DNA of 51,807 bases from Halorubrum ezzemoulense DSM 17463 (GCF_002114285.1 NZ_NEDJ01000019.1:1-51807), one strand, 5' to 3'; positions 41,150 through 51,807 are shown, counted from the stretch's first letter. Notes: generated by a model not told the origin, from the letters alone. Program-made: numbers and translations.

Positions 41150-41587
41150 CTACTGGCGTTCGAGCACTTCAAGCGCCTTGCTGAGTCGCGAGATGTACTC
41201 GTCAGGTGGGAACCGCCACCAGACCTGCCCACTCATGTGAGCCAGCGGGAGTATGTGGGTATTGACCGGTTCGGAGGTACGGTGGAGTATCCCGTGGATG
41301 GCCATGATACTCTCTGGGTCGGCGTCCGTCTCCATGACGGGTTCCGGCGTGGTTGAGCGTCGGAGTGCCGGCCACGCGTTTCCACCGAAGGTGATCACAA
41401 GCTCCGGATTCAACGCTCGGAGTTCCCGTTCGAGGAGGGTTTGAGGCGGACAGGGATGCGAATGCGTCGTACAACGTTCTTTCTCGTGGTCTTCAGGAGT
41501 TAGGTCTGGGACAGGCCGAAGTGACGCCCGTGGAGACTGCGACCGCTGTGGAAACCGATGGAGGCTCTTCTTCGTCGGTTCCTGCAA
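41150..41587 (-). pseudogene. Uracil-DNA-glycosylase-family C-terminal fragment
   Basis: The frame encodes ERCTTHSHPCPPQTLLEREL, then LNPELVITFGGNAWPALRR and the end ILPLAHMSGQVWWRFPPDEY. These match the C-terminal half of family 4/5-type uracil-DNA glycosylases (LxPxxVVxLGxxAW, then a histidine motif). The N-terminal half with the catalytic motif and iron-sulfur cysteines is missing, and the preceding residues (from 41587) come from unrelated DNA next to an IS200/IS605-type end. Probably nonfunctional. Confidence 0.55.
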
Positions 41588-41595
41588 GTCGCGTC

Positions 41596-41640
41596 ATTGA
41601 AACGGGAAGCCTCGGGGCTTGACCCCGAGGCGGTTCACCT
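41596..41640 (+). repeat. IS200/IS605-type right-end hairpin remnant
   Basis: GCCTCGGGG (41609-41617) pairs perfectly with CCCCGAGGC (41623-41631) around CTTGA. A GGGAAGCCTCGGGG ... CGAGGCGGTTCAC layout is what haloarchaeal IS200/IS605 and IS1341 elements carry at the 3' end, where the guide RNA of TnpB ends. No tnpB is beside it, so it is a scar. Confidence 0.55.
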
Positions 41641-41660
41641 AATTCCCCGTCGGCCCTACC

Positions 41661-41870
41661 ATGCCAACTCGTTCCCGACGACCGACCGGCGACCTCCCGG
41701 ACCTCGCGCCGGGCGTCACGCTCGTCGACGTCGACGACGAACTCGGAGTCACGCCCGTCCAAGCACTCCTGCTCGACCGCGTCCTCGGCGCCGACAGCCC
41801 CGCGTTCTGGGCCGACGGCGCGAACCGAGCGAACACGAGCCGGCTCCGCTCGCTGTCGACGAGGCCCGTT
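41661..41870 (+). pseudogene. 5' fragment of a haloarchaeal plasmid-type gene
   Basis: From the ATG at 41661, MPTRSRRPTGDLPDLAPGVT then LVDVDDELGVTPVQALLLDR and FWADGANRANTSRL look like the start of a haloarchaeal protein family I recall from other genomes (PGVTLLDVD..., probably P-loop-like). After residue 65 the frame turns into the antisense of the convergent DUF gene, so the gene is cut off by a deletion or rearrangement near 41860. Confidence 0.45.
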
Positions 41871-41879
41871 GCTCATCGG

Positions 41880-42671
41880 TCAGCCCCCCCGAACCAGATG
41901 ATCCCGCACGGTTCGTTGGCACTTCTGACACGTTTCATCGAGCGTCGCCACCGTCGCCAGCACCGGATGGTCGACTGGGAAATCCTGATAGAGGTACGGC
42001 ATGAGGCTTCGGTGGCGGACGCCGACGTCAACACCGTTGTTCGTCGTTGCCTCGAGGAATGCCTGCCGGTCGTAAGCCATCTCCTCACAGCGGTCGCGAT
42101 GATCGGTAAGCGTTTCGTGGCGCTGTTGTAGCGCATCGAAGCCGAGGTCGGTCAACGGCGTCTGGTTCGCGTTGACGATCCAGGCGATGATGTCGTCGAC
42201 CACCACACCCGCCTCGTCGAGATGTGCTTCCTCGCGTTCGAGCGCTTTCCGTAACGCGGTGGCTTCCGCCCGCCGAGCTTGTGCTTCGGTGAGGACCATC
42301 CGTTTCAGGTCGGGAGTGAACGAGGCCTCTGTCGTCGGGGCGAGTGCTACTGCGATTGCGTCAGTGAACTCCTCGCGAATCGTTTCCAGCAAGGACTCGG
42401 TCTCGTCGAGATCGGCGACGCTGTGGGGGCGAATCGTCTCGGCGAAGGCCTTTCGGACAGGCCGACAGCCATCAGTACTGGAGGAGTCTGCGGAGAGGTG
42501 AGTGACTCCCCCGGCTGTTGTGAGGCCAGCAGCCGATGATGGTGTCTGCTCGGGCTGTTGTTTCTGTACCCGACGGATGAATGCCTCGTAAGCGTCCCGC
42601 ATCTCAGCAATAGCATCCTGCTCGGATCGAGCGCACGTTCGCGCTTGCTCGATGTAGGTGTCGACGACCAT
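41880..42671 (-). CDS. Haloarchaeal DUF7260-like protein
   Basis: 263 residues from the ATG at 42671. It is helical and acidic, with the pattern of a family restricted to haloarchaea (I think DUF7260): CRPVRKAFAETIRPHSVADL, LLETIREEFTDAIAVALAPT, DRQAFLEATTNNGVDVGVRH and LYQDFPVDHPVLATVATLDE. It ends with a CxxC (CQKC). Function unknown. The stop of the upstream DUF gene is 1 bp away, so the two are co-transcribed. Confidence 0.7.
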   Translation of the reverse strand: MVVDTYIEQARTCARSEQDAIAEMRDAYEAFIRRVQKQQPEQTPSSAAGLTTAGGVTHLSADSSSTDGCRPVRKAFAETIRPHSVADLDETESLLETIREEFTDAIAVALAPTTEASFTPDLKRMVLTEAQARRAEATALRKALEREEAHLDEAGVVVDDIIAWIVNANQTPLTDLGFDALQQRHETLTDHRDRCEEMAYDRQAFLEATTNNGVDVGVRHRSLMPYLYQDFPVDHPVLATVATLDETCQKCQRTVRDHLVRGG

Positions 42672-42672
42672 C

Positions 42673-43590
42673 TCACACCTCCCCGTCGATCGGCGCACTT
42701 ACGATGCCGTTCTGGTCTCCCGTGTCCGCGAGGCCGAACATGAGCTGCCAGCCGCCGTCTCCGGTGGTCACCTGAATAGATTGTGGGGGATGGTCCGTGT
42801 GATGGCGGCAGAGTTCGAGCGTGACCGGCAGTACGGGAAGTCGGTCGTTCTGTGCCGAGAGCGCGTAGCCGGAGATCTGCACGACAACGGCTTCCGCGCC
42901 AGTGTCGAGATCGACCGAGTCCGGCGAGCCCGTGTAGCTCTCGATAACGCCTCGCTGCTCGAGTGTGTCCAGCGTCGCGTCGAGAGGATTGGTTTCGTCG
43001 GTGGGTGGTTTGAGTCGCGCTGCGGCATCGGTAATGACTTCAGCCTGGTCAGCAGGAGACAGCCGCTCGTGGAGTTCAGCAGTTATGCTTTTGAGCAGGC
43101 AGAGACAGAGTTCGTCGGGTCCACCGACGTTCTCGGCGAGCTCGAAGTAGGCGTCCATAACAGCAGTCTCGATGTCGTCGTACCCCGATTCAGAAAGCGT
43201 CTCGAAGACGGCGCCGGCGACGCGGTGACAGAACTCGACGAGATCGCCGTGTCCGGGAGTGGGAGTCTTGGTGATCACGGGCTCGGAAAGCGTGTACTCG
43301 TCTCGTTCGGTCATCGAATCGTGGCGGTGTCCTTTCGTCGAACCCAGTGGTGGCTCCTCACAGACGATCAGGTCGTAGTAAGGGACCTGCGGGTCGTATC
43401 GTCGCAGCGCCGAGCGGTACTGTTCGGTGGCCCGAGCGGCGGCCCGTGCGGTGGCCCGGTCCGGGAACCGAGTGCCGGCCGCCGGGACCGGTCGGTCGCC
43501 CGTGCGGCCACAGCGGACGTAGTACTGGCCGCCTTTGATCCCGAGGCCGTCGATGTGTTCCCTGATGTCAATAAGTGTCGGGCCGACCAT
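42673..43590 (-). CDS. Haloarchaeal DUF7551/7552-like protein
   Basis: 305 residues from the ATG at 43590 (MVGPTLIDIREHIDGLGIKG); the longer frame to 43662 adds an atypical leader. The N-terminal domain has YYVRCGRTGDRPVPAAGTRF, DRATARAAARATEQYRSALR and RYDPQVPYYDLIVCEEP, strongly conserved among haloarchaeal proteins of unknown function (DUF7551/7552 from memory). A middle helical part and a C-terminal beta part follow. It forms a two-gene operon with the DUF7260-like gene. The 296 bp upstream contain no gene. Confidence 0.7.
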   Translation of the reverse strand: MVGPTLIDIREHIDGLGIKGGQYYVRCGRTGDRPVPAAGTRFPDRATARAAARATEQYRSALRRYDPQVPYYDLIVCEEPPLGSTKGHRHDSMTERDEYTLSEPVITKTPTPGHGDLVEFCHRVAGAVFETLSESGYDDIETAVMDAYFELAENVGGPDELCLCLLKSITAELHERLSPADQAEVITDAAARLKPPTDETNPLDATLDTLEQRGVIESYTGSPDSVDLDTGAEAVVVQISGYALSAQNDRLPVLPVTLELCRHHTDHPPQSIQVTTGDGGWQLMFGLADTGDQNGIVSAPIDGEV

Positions 43591-43886
43591 ACTTACTCTG
43601 AAACCCCATTTGATGGCCTTTTTGAACCGGAATCGGGACTGTTTGAGGGTCCGACAGACCACTCATAGTCAGTCCCGTAGCATTGTTTGTCGACTGGGAC
43701 GCTGCGCATATCGAGTGTCGTTTTCGGGACCGGCAAATGCGCACCCCACTCGGGAAAGCGTCGATTCCCTGGTCTCTCTCGGAGAGGCGTCAGCCGGTCT
43801 CCCCTCGCAGGGGGCCCCTCATCGGCGGCCCCTCGCTTAGATGCTTGTTCGCGACGATACCACGTGGAATACGACGGTACCATCGC

Positions 43887-46361
43887 TTATTCGACAATGA
43901 CGGAACCGACCATCCCTGCAGCCTCATGAGGAACACAGAAATACTCGTGTGTCCCGGTCGCTTCGAACGTGTGGACGTACGATTTGCCGGACTGAACGGC
44001 ACCCTCACCATCTTCCCAGCCCTCGCGGGCGGCCTCCTCGCTTTCGAACCCACCGGAGGCCCAGTGCTCCGCGTCCTCTGGAATTTCACCCTCATATGCA
44101 ACGACGTTGTGTGGTTCCCCTGCAGCGTGCTTCCACGCGACTGTATCGCCCTGCTGGATCGTCAGTTCCTCCGGCTCGAAGGCGACAGCCTGCATATTGA
44201 CCACGTGGTCGGCGTCGTCCGGCACCCCATCCTGAATGTTGGGGCCGCCCTGAAGATCCGTTTCCTCACTCCCGCCGCCCGACTCGCCGCCGCTACCCTC
44301 GCCGACGGGGGCTTCGTCGACGGCCCCGACGACGGCGAACTGCGCACGAATCGAAGCGTCGGCGTACGCCGACGCTGCGCTCCTGACGCCCGACCCTGAC
44401 TCGATCGCGCCGATATAGTCGTTCAGCGCGGACTCGTCTCCTTCGTAGGCGCTCTCGTCGGCCTCCTCGAGCATCTCGTGGACTTCTGCCTCCTCGAAAG
44501 CAGCGAAGGTGTCTTGTATAATCGATGTCGCTGCCCCGCCGAACGACCCGCCACCGGATTCAACGACCGCGTAAATCGCCCCGACCGCCTCGTCATTGAA
44601 CGCACGGGACTGTTCACCGGCGTCTCCGCCTTCTTGTGCAGCGCTCGATGCGTCGCTGAGGGCGGCCTCAAAGGACTCATAGCGGTCGTGGTCGGCCCCT
44701 TCGAGTGCCTCGTGGAACCCGCCGGCACCCGCCTCAAAGTGCTGGAAGGCCGCCTGAACCAGCGACCCGGCGCGCTCGTTTTCTCCGAGAACGTCGAGAA
44801 CGCCTGCGTCGAAGACCCGAGCGGCCATATAGCCGCTCTCGACGGCGCTCACCTGCGCGGTCGATCCAGCGGCCGTCTCGAAGGACAGCAACGTTTCGCG
44901 GATGCCGCTCACGTGTTCGTCGACGGCCGCGTCGTTGCCCTCCTCGAATGCCGTCATCAATCCGTTGAGGTGTTCTTCTTCGAAGGTCTCGTACAGCGAT
45001 TCGTCGGTCTCTTCGAGCGTCTCGTGGAAGTCGGCCTCGTTGGTCTCGAATGTCTCGAATAGCCCACGGACTGTCTCGGCAGCGGCCGACTCTTCGCCGA
45101 GACGGTACCGTTCGTGAGCGTCCTCGATTCGGGCTTTGAAGTAGCCCGCCTCAAGCAACGCCGGCTCGGCGCCACTTCCCAGCGCCTCAATGCCCTCGAC
45201 CAGCGAGCCGTTGATTGTCTCGACCGCTGACGCGACGCCCTCAGCGTCGTCGTTCTCGATGGCCGCCGAGAGCGCACTCAAGCCGCCGTCCTCGAAGCGG
45301 GTATAGGCGTCCTCGCTGGCCTCTTCCAGAGCCTCGTGAGCACGGGCGCCTTCGAAGTGAGCGAAGACGTTCTTGACGCGCTGTCGCGCCGCCTCGGCGT
45401 GCCCACGCTCGTAGAGCCGGGCCGCGTCGTGGACTCGCGCCCGGTAGATCGTCAGGGCCGCCGCGTGGACAAACTCCGTCGAGGGGCCGCTCATCGACGC
45501 GAGCGCCGCGGCGTCCCAGCCCTGACCCTGATAGGACGCGATTTGCCCCGCGCCCGCGAGTTCCTCGTTCGTAGCGACGGCATACGCTCCAGTAGCCGAC
45601 GCGTTCAACGCCGTACTTGTTGCACTGCGGAGCGACTCCATGTCACCGGATTGGGCGGCTGAGATCGCGTCTTCCATCCCACCTTCGAGCGACTCGTAGG
45701 CCTCACTATCGGCGCTTTCGACCGCATCATGAGCGGGCGAGGTTTCCCACCAGCCCAGCACCTCTTGGCCGACCGACGCCGCGCCCTCGGTGTCGCCGGC
45801 GGCGGCGAGCAGTTCGATGTTGTTGACCGCCGTGCCGAACCGGAGGACTTCCAGCGCGTTCGCTCCGGTCTCGCCGACGCGTGTGACGGTCGCCTCGCGG
45901 AGGTTCGTGTGTGCCGCCTCCCAGCCGCCGCGGGCGGCCTCGACATCACCCGCGCTCAGCCCCTCGTTCATGACGACCAGACCGTCCTCCTCGAAGCCCT
46001 CGTAGTTGTCCTCGCTCGTCGTTTCGAGGAACTCATGGGCACCGTACTCGCCGTTTGCGCCCTCGAAACGTGCGAAAACGTTCTGACCGACGCTCGCCCC
46101 CGCCCCGGCGTGGCCGGCAATGCTGAAGGTAAACGCGTCGTCAAGCCGCATCCGCATCGTGTTCCATTCCGCGGCGACTGCGGCGTGCGTCGGATCCGAT
46201 TGGAGCGCTTCCTCATCGTCCGAAGCGCCGTCTGTTGACTGTCCTTCATTAGCACCGGGCGTCGACTCTTCATCGCCGGACATCCCGTTACAACCTCCGA
46301 GGGCAACGCCAGCTATTGCTGCGCCTGTTCCCTTTAGCCAGGTTCGTCGTGTCTCTTGCAC
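43887..46361 (-). CDS. DUF5059 repeat lipoprotein with C-terminal halocyanin-type copper domain
   Basis: 824 residues with a GTG start. The N-terminus (TRRTWLKGTGAAIAGVALGG, lipid Cys24) is a Tat lipoprotein signal. Residues about 60-680 are repeats of about 100 residues, each with a FxxFE..xHExLE core: HE at 109, 342, 446, 550 and 628, and a variant HD at 211. The C-terminal 110 residues are a type 1 copper domain with ligands H751, C809, H812 and M817. The HExxE-like repeats recall imelysin/EfeO-type iron proteins, which also carry cupredoxin domains (a comparison from memory). Two DtxR-like palindromes at the start suggest metal control. A surface iron- or copper-handling protein is the best guess. 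Confidence 0.8.
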   Translation of the reverse strand: MQETRRTWLKGTGAAIAGVALGGCNGMSGDEESTPGANEGQSTDGASDDEEALQSDPTHAAVAAEWNTMRMRLDDAFTFSIAGHAGAGASVGQNVFARFEGANGEYGAHEFLETTSEDNYEGFEEDGLVVMNEGLSAGDVEAARGGWEAAHTNLREATVTRVGETGANALEVLRFGTAVNNIELLAAAGDTEGAASVGQEVLGWWETSPAHDAVESADSEAYESLEGGMEDAISAAQSGDMESLRSATSTALNASATGAYAVATNEELAGAGQIASYQGQGWDAAALASMSGPSTEFVHAAALTIYRARVHDAARLYERGHAEAARQRVKNVFAHFEGARAHEALEEASEDAYTRFEDGGLSALSAAIENDDAEGVASAVETINGSLVEGIEALGSGAEPALLEAGYFKARIEDAHERYRLGEESAAAETVRGLFETFETNEADFHETLEETDESLYETFEEEHLNGLMTAFEEGNDAAVDEHVSGIRETLLSFETAAGSTAQVSAVESGYMAARVFDAGVLDVLGENERAGSLVQAAFQHFEAGAGGFHEALEGADHDRYESFEAALSDASSAAQEGGDAGEQSRAFNDEAVGAIYAVVESGGGSFGGAATSIIQDTFAAFEEAEVHEMLEEADESAYEGDESALNDYIGAIESGSGVRSAASAYADASIRAQFAVVGAVDEAPVGEGSGGESGGGSEETDLQGGPNIQDGVPDDADHVVNMQAVAFEPEELTIQQGDTVAWKHAAGEPHNVVAYEGEIPEDAEHWASGGFESEEAAREGWEDGEGAVQSGKSYVHTFEATGTHEYFCVPHEAAGMVGSVIVE

Positions 46362-46364
46362 ATA

Positions 46365-46382
46365 TTTTAGGCCAGCCTAAAA
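46365..46382. promoter_or_regulatory. DtxR/IdeR-like operator palindrome 1
   Basis: TTTTAGGCCAGCCTAAAA is a perfect 8-bp inverted repeat around CA, 3 bp before the GTG start of the DUF5059 gene. TTAGGC...GCCTAA is close to the DtxR/IdeR-type consensus used for iron- or manganese-responsive control. Confidence 0.65.
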
Positions 46383-46400
46383 GAACTTAAAGACGTTGAT

Positions 46401-46418
46401 TTTTTGGCCGGCCTAAAA
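46401..46418. promoter_or_regulatory. DtxR/IdeR-like operator palindrome 2
   Basis: TTTTTGGCCGGCCTAAAA differs from the first site by one arm base plus the central dinucleotide and is centred 36 bp away. Tandem sites over the promoter point to tight repression by a metal-dependent regulator. Confidence 0.6.
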
Positions 46419-46437
46419 TGGAAAATGCCCCTGTTTT

Positions 46438-46626
46438 TCACAGAGAGGCAGTCGTTGGTCGGTCAGTGAATGGATCTTCGTCATACGTGGACCAGTCTCC
46501 GTCTCCACTATTCGTGACGCCTGTCGGATCGAACTCGCCGCGCTGGATACCCGCTCTGACTGGCTCGTGTTCGGCGTCGCTTGGCGGTGGTGCCGTCACG
46601 AGTAATACTTCGAGCCTGTATTTCAT
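46438..46626 (-). CDS. 62-aa acidic hypothetical protein
   Basis: From the ATG at 46626 (MKYRLEVLLVTAPPPSDAEH) the product is acidic, with EPVRAGIQRGEFDPTGVTNS and an Asp-rich tail. The composition is typical of haloarchaeal proteins and the start is plausible. Its stop lies 20 bp from operator 2 of the DUF5059 gene. Function unknown. Confidence 0.45.
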   Translation of the reverse strand: MKYRLEVLLVTAPPPSDAEHEPVRAGIQRGEFDPTGVTNSGDGDWSTYDEDPFTDRPTTASL

Positions 46627-46680
46627 ACCACTCGTATTCTCCCGACTTACGTCCTGCCCAAGACCCATTGTGACTGGATA

Positions 46681-47076
46681 GCGAATCGGTGGCCTGATGT
46701 TGACGACGAGCTCGGCAGGCGACCACTCGTGTCGACATCAAACGGACGTGCGCATCGATCGACGCTTCGAGGGGATTGTTACAGATACACAAGCCCCTAC
46801 GTTTCCACTGGAGAGTGTCCGCATGACCGTGATCCAGATGAATGCGGCGTAATGGAGTATACCGCCGCATTTGACTGCCCCTCGAGCGTGAGTCCGCACG
46901 CTTTCCGGCGTGGTGGGATCACTCACCATTTGAACAGTGATGTTCCGAAAGAGGTTGTCGGTGACCGCGCGAACGTGACGGCGGGTGTTTTCGACGAACA
47001 CTACGACCGGTTGAGTCAGTACGAAAAGATGTGCTCTGTTGAATCCGCAGAAGGCGTCGGAATCGGATCACTCTGA
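46681..47076 (+). pseudogene. C-terminal fragment of a haloarchaeal integrase
   Basis: The frame reads DDELGRRPLVSTSNGRAHRS, then YRYTSPYVSTGECPHDRDPD, SPHAFRRGGITHHLNSDVP and DEHYDRLSQYEKM. This is the last third of a phage-type tyrosine recombinase with H-xx-R(R)-G, the H(L)N motif and the nucleophile Tyr. The upstream catalytic Arg and the core-binding domain are absent. Probably a relic of an element once integrated here. Confidence 0.7.
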
Positions 47077-47111
47077 GTTGACTCAAGAGCGCTGTCGAGA
47101 GAATTTAGAGA

Positions 47112-48169
47112 TATAGTAGACGTTAGAAATAGTTGCTCACTTTTGGGATAGAGATTTGGTCAAGAGCACTGTCGATCGCTGTTGTCAGCTCGTCGAGTGA
47201 GTCGAAGAACCGGTTGCTGAGCGCTGCTTGAAGTTGTCTCCAGCATTCCTCAACTGGGTTCAGCTCCGGTGAATACGATGGGACCGTCACAAACGCGAGG
47301 TCGTCACGGGACGCTAGGTCCGTGACGGCCGATGCCTGAAAATACGGCGCGCCATCGAGGACGACAGTTAGATCGTCTTCAAATTCTTTACATAGTGCTA
47401 AAATGAAATGTTTTGCGTGATCGGCGGTGATATACTCTGTAAACCGAGAGAAAAAGCGATCGCCGTCCTCGGTGATCGCGCCTAACAAGCACGTCCAGTC
47501 CCGTTGACCGGATAATTCGACCGAGGGCCGCGTGCCGCGCGGAAACCACGCGGCACGCGGCTCGACTTGGACGGATTTCTTAGTTTGATCGATACAGACT
47601 ACTGTGGCGTCCATCTCTCGCCGCTTTTTTTGATCTCGTCGTGAAACGCTTCTTGGTCGTCTTCGTCGGATTCAGCGGCTGAACGGCGTGGTTTTTGATA
47701 ACTCAATCCCGCTTCTTTCAACAACCGCCGGCAGCTTGGGATTGAGTAGTCGACGCCGTACATTTCTTCAAGATATTCTTGTGCGAGCGCCGGCGTCCAC
47801 GCCGGCGCGTCAACGCCGATCTCTTCGGGTGATTCGTGGACTGTTTGTTCAAACTCTTTTTGCTGTTTTCTGAGATTTTTCGTTTTCGACCAGATCGGTG
47901 AGCATCTGTAACAGCTTGTTCAAGCGGTTCGTCGGTATCGAATCGGTTGAGCCAGTTATAAATCGTTTTTCGCTCTGTGTCGTACCACTCGGCAAGTTCG
48001 GTTTGCGTGACGCCGTTTTTGTACGCGATCGCAGCTAACAGCCGTTGAGTCGGCTTGTTTCCATCAACATTGTCAAGCGCCTCTTGGAGTTCTTCGACGG
48101 AGATCTCGTTGAGCTGATCTATTACAGGCAACATACCTTTCTGAGTAAAAATTTCTACCGACTACTATA
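47112..48169 (-). mobile_element. IS630-family insertion sequence (about 1.06 kb)
   Basis: The left end TATAGTAGACGTTAGAAAT (47112-47130) faces the complement of TATAGTAGTCGGTAGAAAT (48151-48169), 17 of 19 bases matching. The ends abut TA, the IS630 target. The element interrupts a methyltransferase gene. The transposase frame is broken twice. Confidence 0.75.
47123..48134 (-). pseudogene. IS630 transposase, two frameshifts
   Basis: The N-terminal HTH part (48134-47866: MLPVIDQLNEISVEELQEAL, then QTELAEWYDTERKTIYNWLN) is followed in another frame by QQKEFEQTVHESPEEIGVDA through SCRRLLKEAGLSYQKPRRSA. A third frame (47614-47123) carries VVCIDQTKKSV, VVLDGAPYFQ and YSPELNPVEECW, the DDE core. 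Both breaks fall in A tracts (near 47866 and at 47624-47630). Either the element is dead or it uses frameshifting at A7; two separate breaks favour decay. Confidence 0.8.
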
Positions 48170-48170
48170 T

Positions 48171-48461
48171 TAACCGCACACTGAAGGAGGATAGTACTCT
48201 CGCCTACACTTATAATCATAGTGATGAAAAATCGTGGGGAGAACTATTGGAATCTCTCTGTGAAAACGACTTTGAGGTGACAGCGACTTATCCAGTATCT
48301 TCAGATGTTCAAAAATTCACCGATGAGAAGCTGTTGCTCTTGACATTGTCATCGTAGCCCGTCCAACTGACGAGCACAAGCCTATTTCTTGGAATTCGCT
48401 GCGGCGCCATATCGTACGGGCAGCTGTAAGGACTCGTGAAACTCTCGAAGAAAATCCGTGA
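48171..48461 (+). pseudogene. DUF1156-type DNA methyltransferase, 3' fragment
   Basis: The frame reads LAYTYNHSDEKSWGELLESL, then CENDFEVTATYPVSSDVQKF. After one frameshift (about 48335) it continues DIVIVARPTDEHKPISWNSL, RRHIVRAAVRTRETLEENP and a stop. It matches the end of the large DUF1156-domain methyltransferases that accompany DUF499 ATPases in defence-type loci. The 5' part is absent beyond the IS630 insertion, so it is a dead remnant of a former defence or modification locus. Confidence 0.6.
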
Positions 48462-48532
48462 CTAAGCCAACTTTAGTGCTTTACAAAGTAGATTTTATTT
48501 TGTATTGTCGGGGTTTTTCATCGTAATGGTAA

Positions 48533-50743
<2,211 letters not shown>

Positions 50744-50988
50744 TCGAGGAAGCACTCCGAAGACTTTCTTGACCACACGCTTTCCGTGGTTTACTGGATA
50801 ACCAGTGGCGTCGAGAGCAGCGATTTATCCTGTCGCCACTGGCCCAAAACGCTGACTCCTAACCTAACTTTCAAATCAGTTCGGCGTCCCCGCAACTCAT
50901 CTCTTCTACTCTCAACTTTCTTTAGTCTCTGGTTCCTACTCAAAATGTGTTATACTATCCAGTCAGTCCTGAAGTTGAGTGAGTTGGC

Positions 50989-51162
50989 TTATTTTTTCTC
51001 CCGCTCAGCCTGTAGGTCATCAATCTCTGCCTCAATATCCCCTCGCTTGTCCCGGTATCGCGTTAGCTCTCCCTGCGCTTGCGCTTCCTCTTGGCTCAGT
51101 TCTAACTCGCCAATCCTTTCGTCAATAGCAGTAACAACTTGTGAGACTCTTATTCTGCTCTA
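50989..51162 (-). pseudogene. Truncated coiled-coil protein remnant
   Basis: The minus frame RIRVSQVVTAIDERIGELEL continues SQEEAQAQGELTRYRDKRGD and IEAEIDDLQAEREKK to a stop at 50989. It is a good heptad coiled coil with no start codon: a TAG lies just upstream, and the IS5 remnant begins a few bases on. Either it lost its 5' end to the IS, or it starts at a non-standard codon. From 50744 to 50988 I see no gene. Confidence 0.4.
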
Positions 51163-51187
51163 TTGAAAATGTAAGACGGGAAGGCGA

Positions 51188-51807
51188 TTAGAGCGTTTTA
51201 GCGAGTTTCTTGATGTTGTTGAGAGCGAAGAGAAGAACGATTTCACGGAACTGTCGGTACCAGAACCGCGAACGCAGGGCAGCGGCCTGCGTTCGCTTGA
51301 CCGAGGAGTACGTTGTTTCAGCTATCCAGCGTTGCGTGTAGCCCTTTGCTCGGATGAGTGCGTTATTGGCAGTTGCCACTATCGAAGATCCGCGGTAGTG
51401 AACAAGATACTCGACATTGAGCGCAGCAACTTGGTATTCGCTGTTCCAATCTTGGAACCCATTGTCGGCGGCGACAGACCGCAGGGTCGTCCGCCGGAAC
51501 GCGGACGACCCAAGGCCCAGCCCTCGTGTCGTGTTCACGCTCGATACAGCAATGTACGTCCAGCACTGCTAACTACTCCGTATCGGTCAGCGTTGTCGCC
51601 TTGATCATTTTTACGCGCCGGCCACAACGTTGGAGGTAGTGTTGAGAAGCTTGCTGTCGTTCGATGAATGTGCTGTCCAAGAGCCTGTCATAGAAACCAT
51701 CTCATAGCTTGAGCTTCTCGCGGCCAGGGTCGTCTCCCCGCTCGAAGTTGGTGATTACAACGACGAGACGGAGACACAGCGCAAGGAACACTTGTGTTCG
51801 TGCGTGG
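51188..51807 (-). pseudogene. Decayed IS5-family transposase, runs off window
   Basis: Pieces in order: TQVFLALCLRLVVVITNFER at the window edge, a stop, FYDRLLDSTFIERQQASQHY (first Asp), an in-frame stop after TLTDTE, VLDVHCCIEREHDTRAG, a frameshift near 51535, then SVAADNGFQDW (second Asp), AETTYSSVKR (Glu) and the C-terminus REIVLLFALNNIKKLAKTL. At least two stops and one frameshift make it nonfunctional. It is a relative of the intact IS5 transposase at 13369. Confidence 0.75.

Noticed and set aside
47600-47640. Programmed frameshifting in the IS630 transposase
   Set aside because: The A7 tract would allow it, but a second break near 47866 also needs repair, so decay is the simpler reading.

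Overview
The window is haloarchaeal. Its proteins are acidic, secreted proteins carry twin-arginine lipoprotein signals, and many families are typical of halophilic archaea: HTR-type transducers, TbsP-like and PhiH1-repressor-like regulators, a DUF5059/halocyanin lipoprotein, RdfA and PilA-type pilin. A Halorubrum-like member of the Haloferacales is my guess, not shown by the sequence. Much of the window looks like an accessory replicon or a genomic-island mosaic, because IS remnants and broken genes separate the functional blocks. I saw no tRNA, rRNA or CRISPR array.

Layout. 0-5.8 kb: the 5' end of a TnpB gene, an AbrB-type antitoxin whose tail runs into a dispersed repeat, a UbiA prenyltransferase, a 7TM-PAS histidine kinase facing a soluble chemotaxis transducer, a DoxX protein with a palindrome at its start, and a noncoding repeat block. 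5.85-12.9 kb: a mobile-element-like module. Nine minus-strand genes (11071 to 5852) each overlap the next by 1-8 nt and include four proteins of 34-57 aa; a divergent operon carries two PhiH1-repressor-like proteins and a wHTH-Fic protein. A palindrome-rich control region lies between the two operons. 13.2-21.6 kb: an IS5 element abutting an older IS5 end, PadR and TbsP-like regulators, a PAS histidine kinase, a catalytic-domain tyrosine recombinase, a pilin, and a group of small membrane proteins with a HEAGH protease.

22.5-39.8 kb: a GC-rich metabolic island that reads as polyamine or omega-amino-acid uptake and breakdown. On the minus strand are an Lrp regulator, an amidinotransferase-fold protein lacking its catalytic Cys, two class III aminotransferases and an FAD amine/amino-acid oxidase. 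On the plus strand are PotBCDA, two aldehyde dehydrogenases, a saccharopine-dehydrogenase-like protein, an MmsA-type dehydrogenase and an amidohydrolase. The likely logic is uptake by Pot, transamination to semialdehydes, oxidation to acids, and conversion of malonate semialdehyde to acetyl-CoA. Three transcription units share a similar promoter-proximal motif.

40-51.8 kb: an acetyltransferase, then a graveyard of fragments (uracil-DNA glycosylase, IS200/IS605 hairpin, integrase, DUF1156 methyltransferase, IS630, IS5) around intact genes: two haloarchaeal DUF proteins, a repeat-containing cupredoxin lipoprotein under two DtxR-like palindromes, and catalase-peroxidase KatG.
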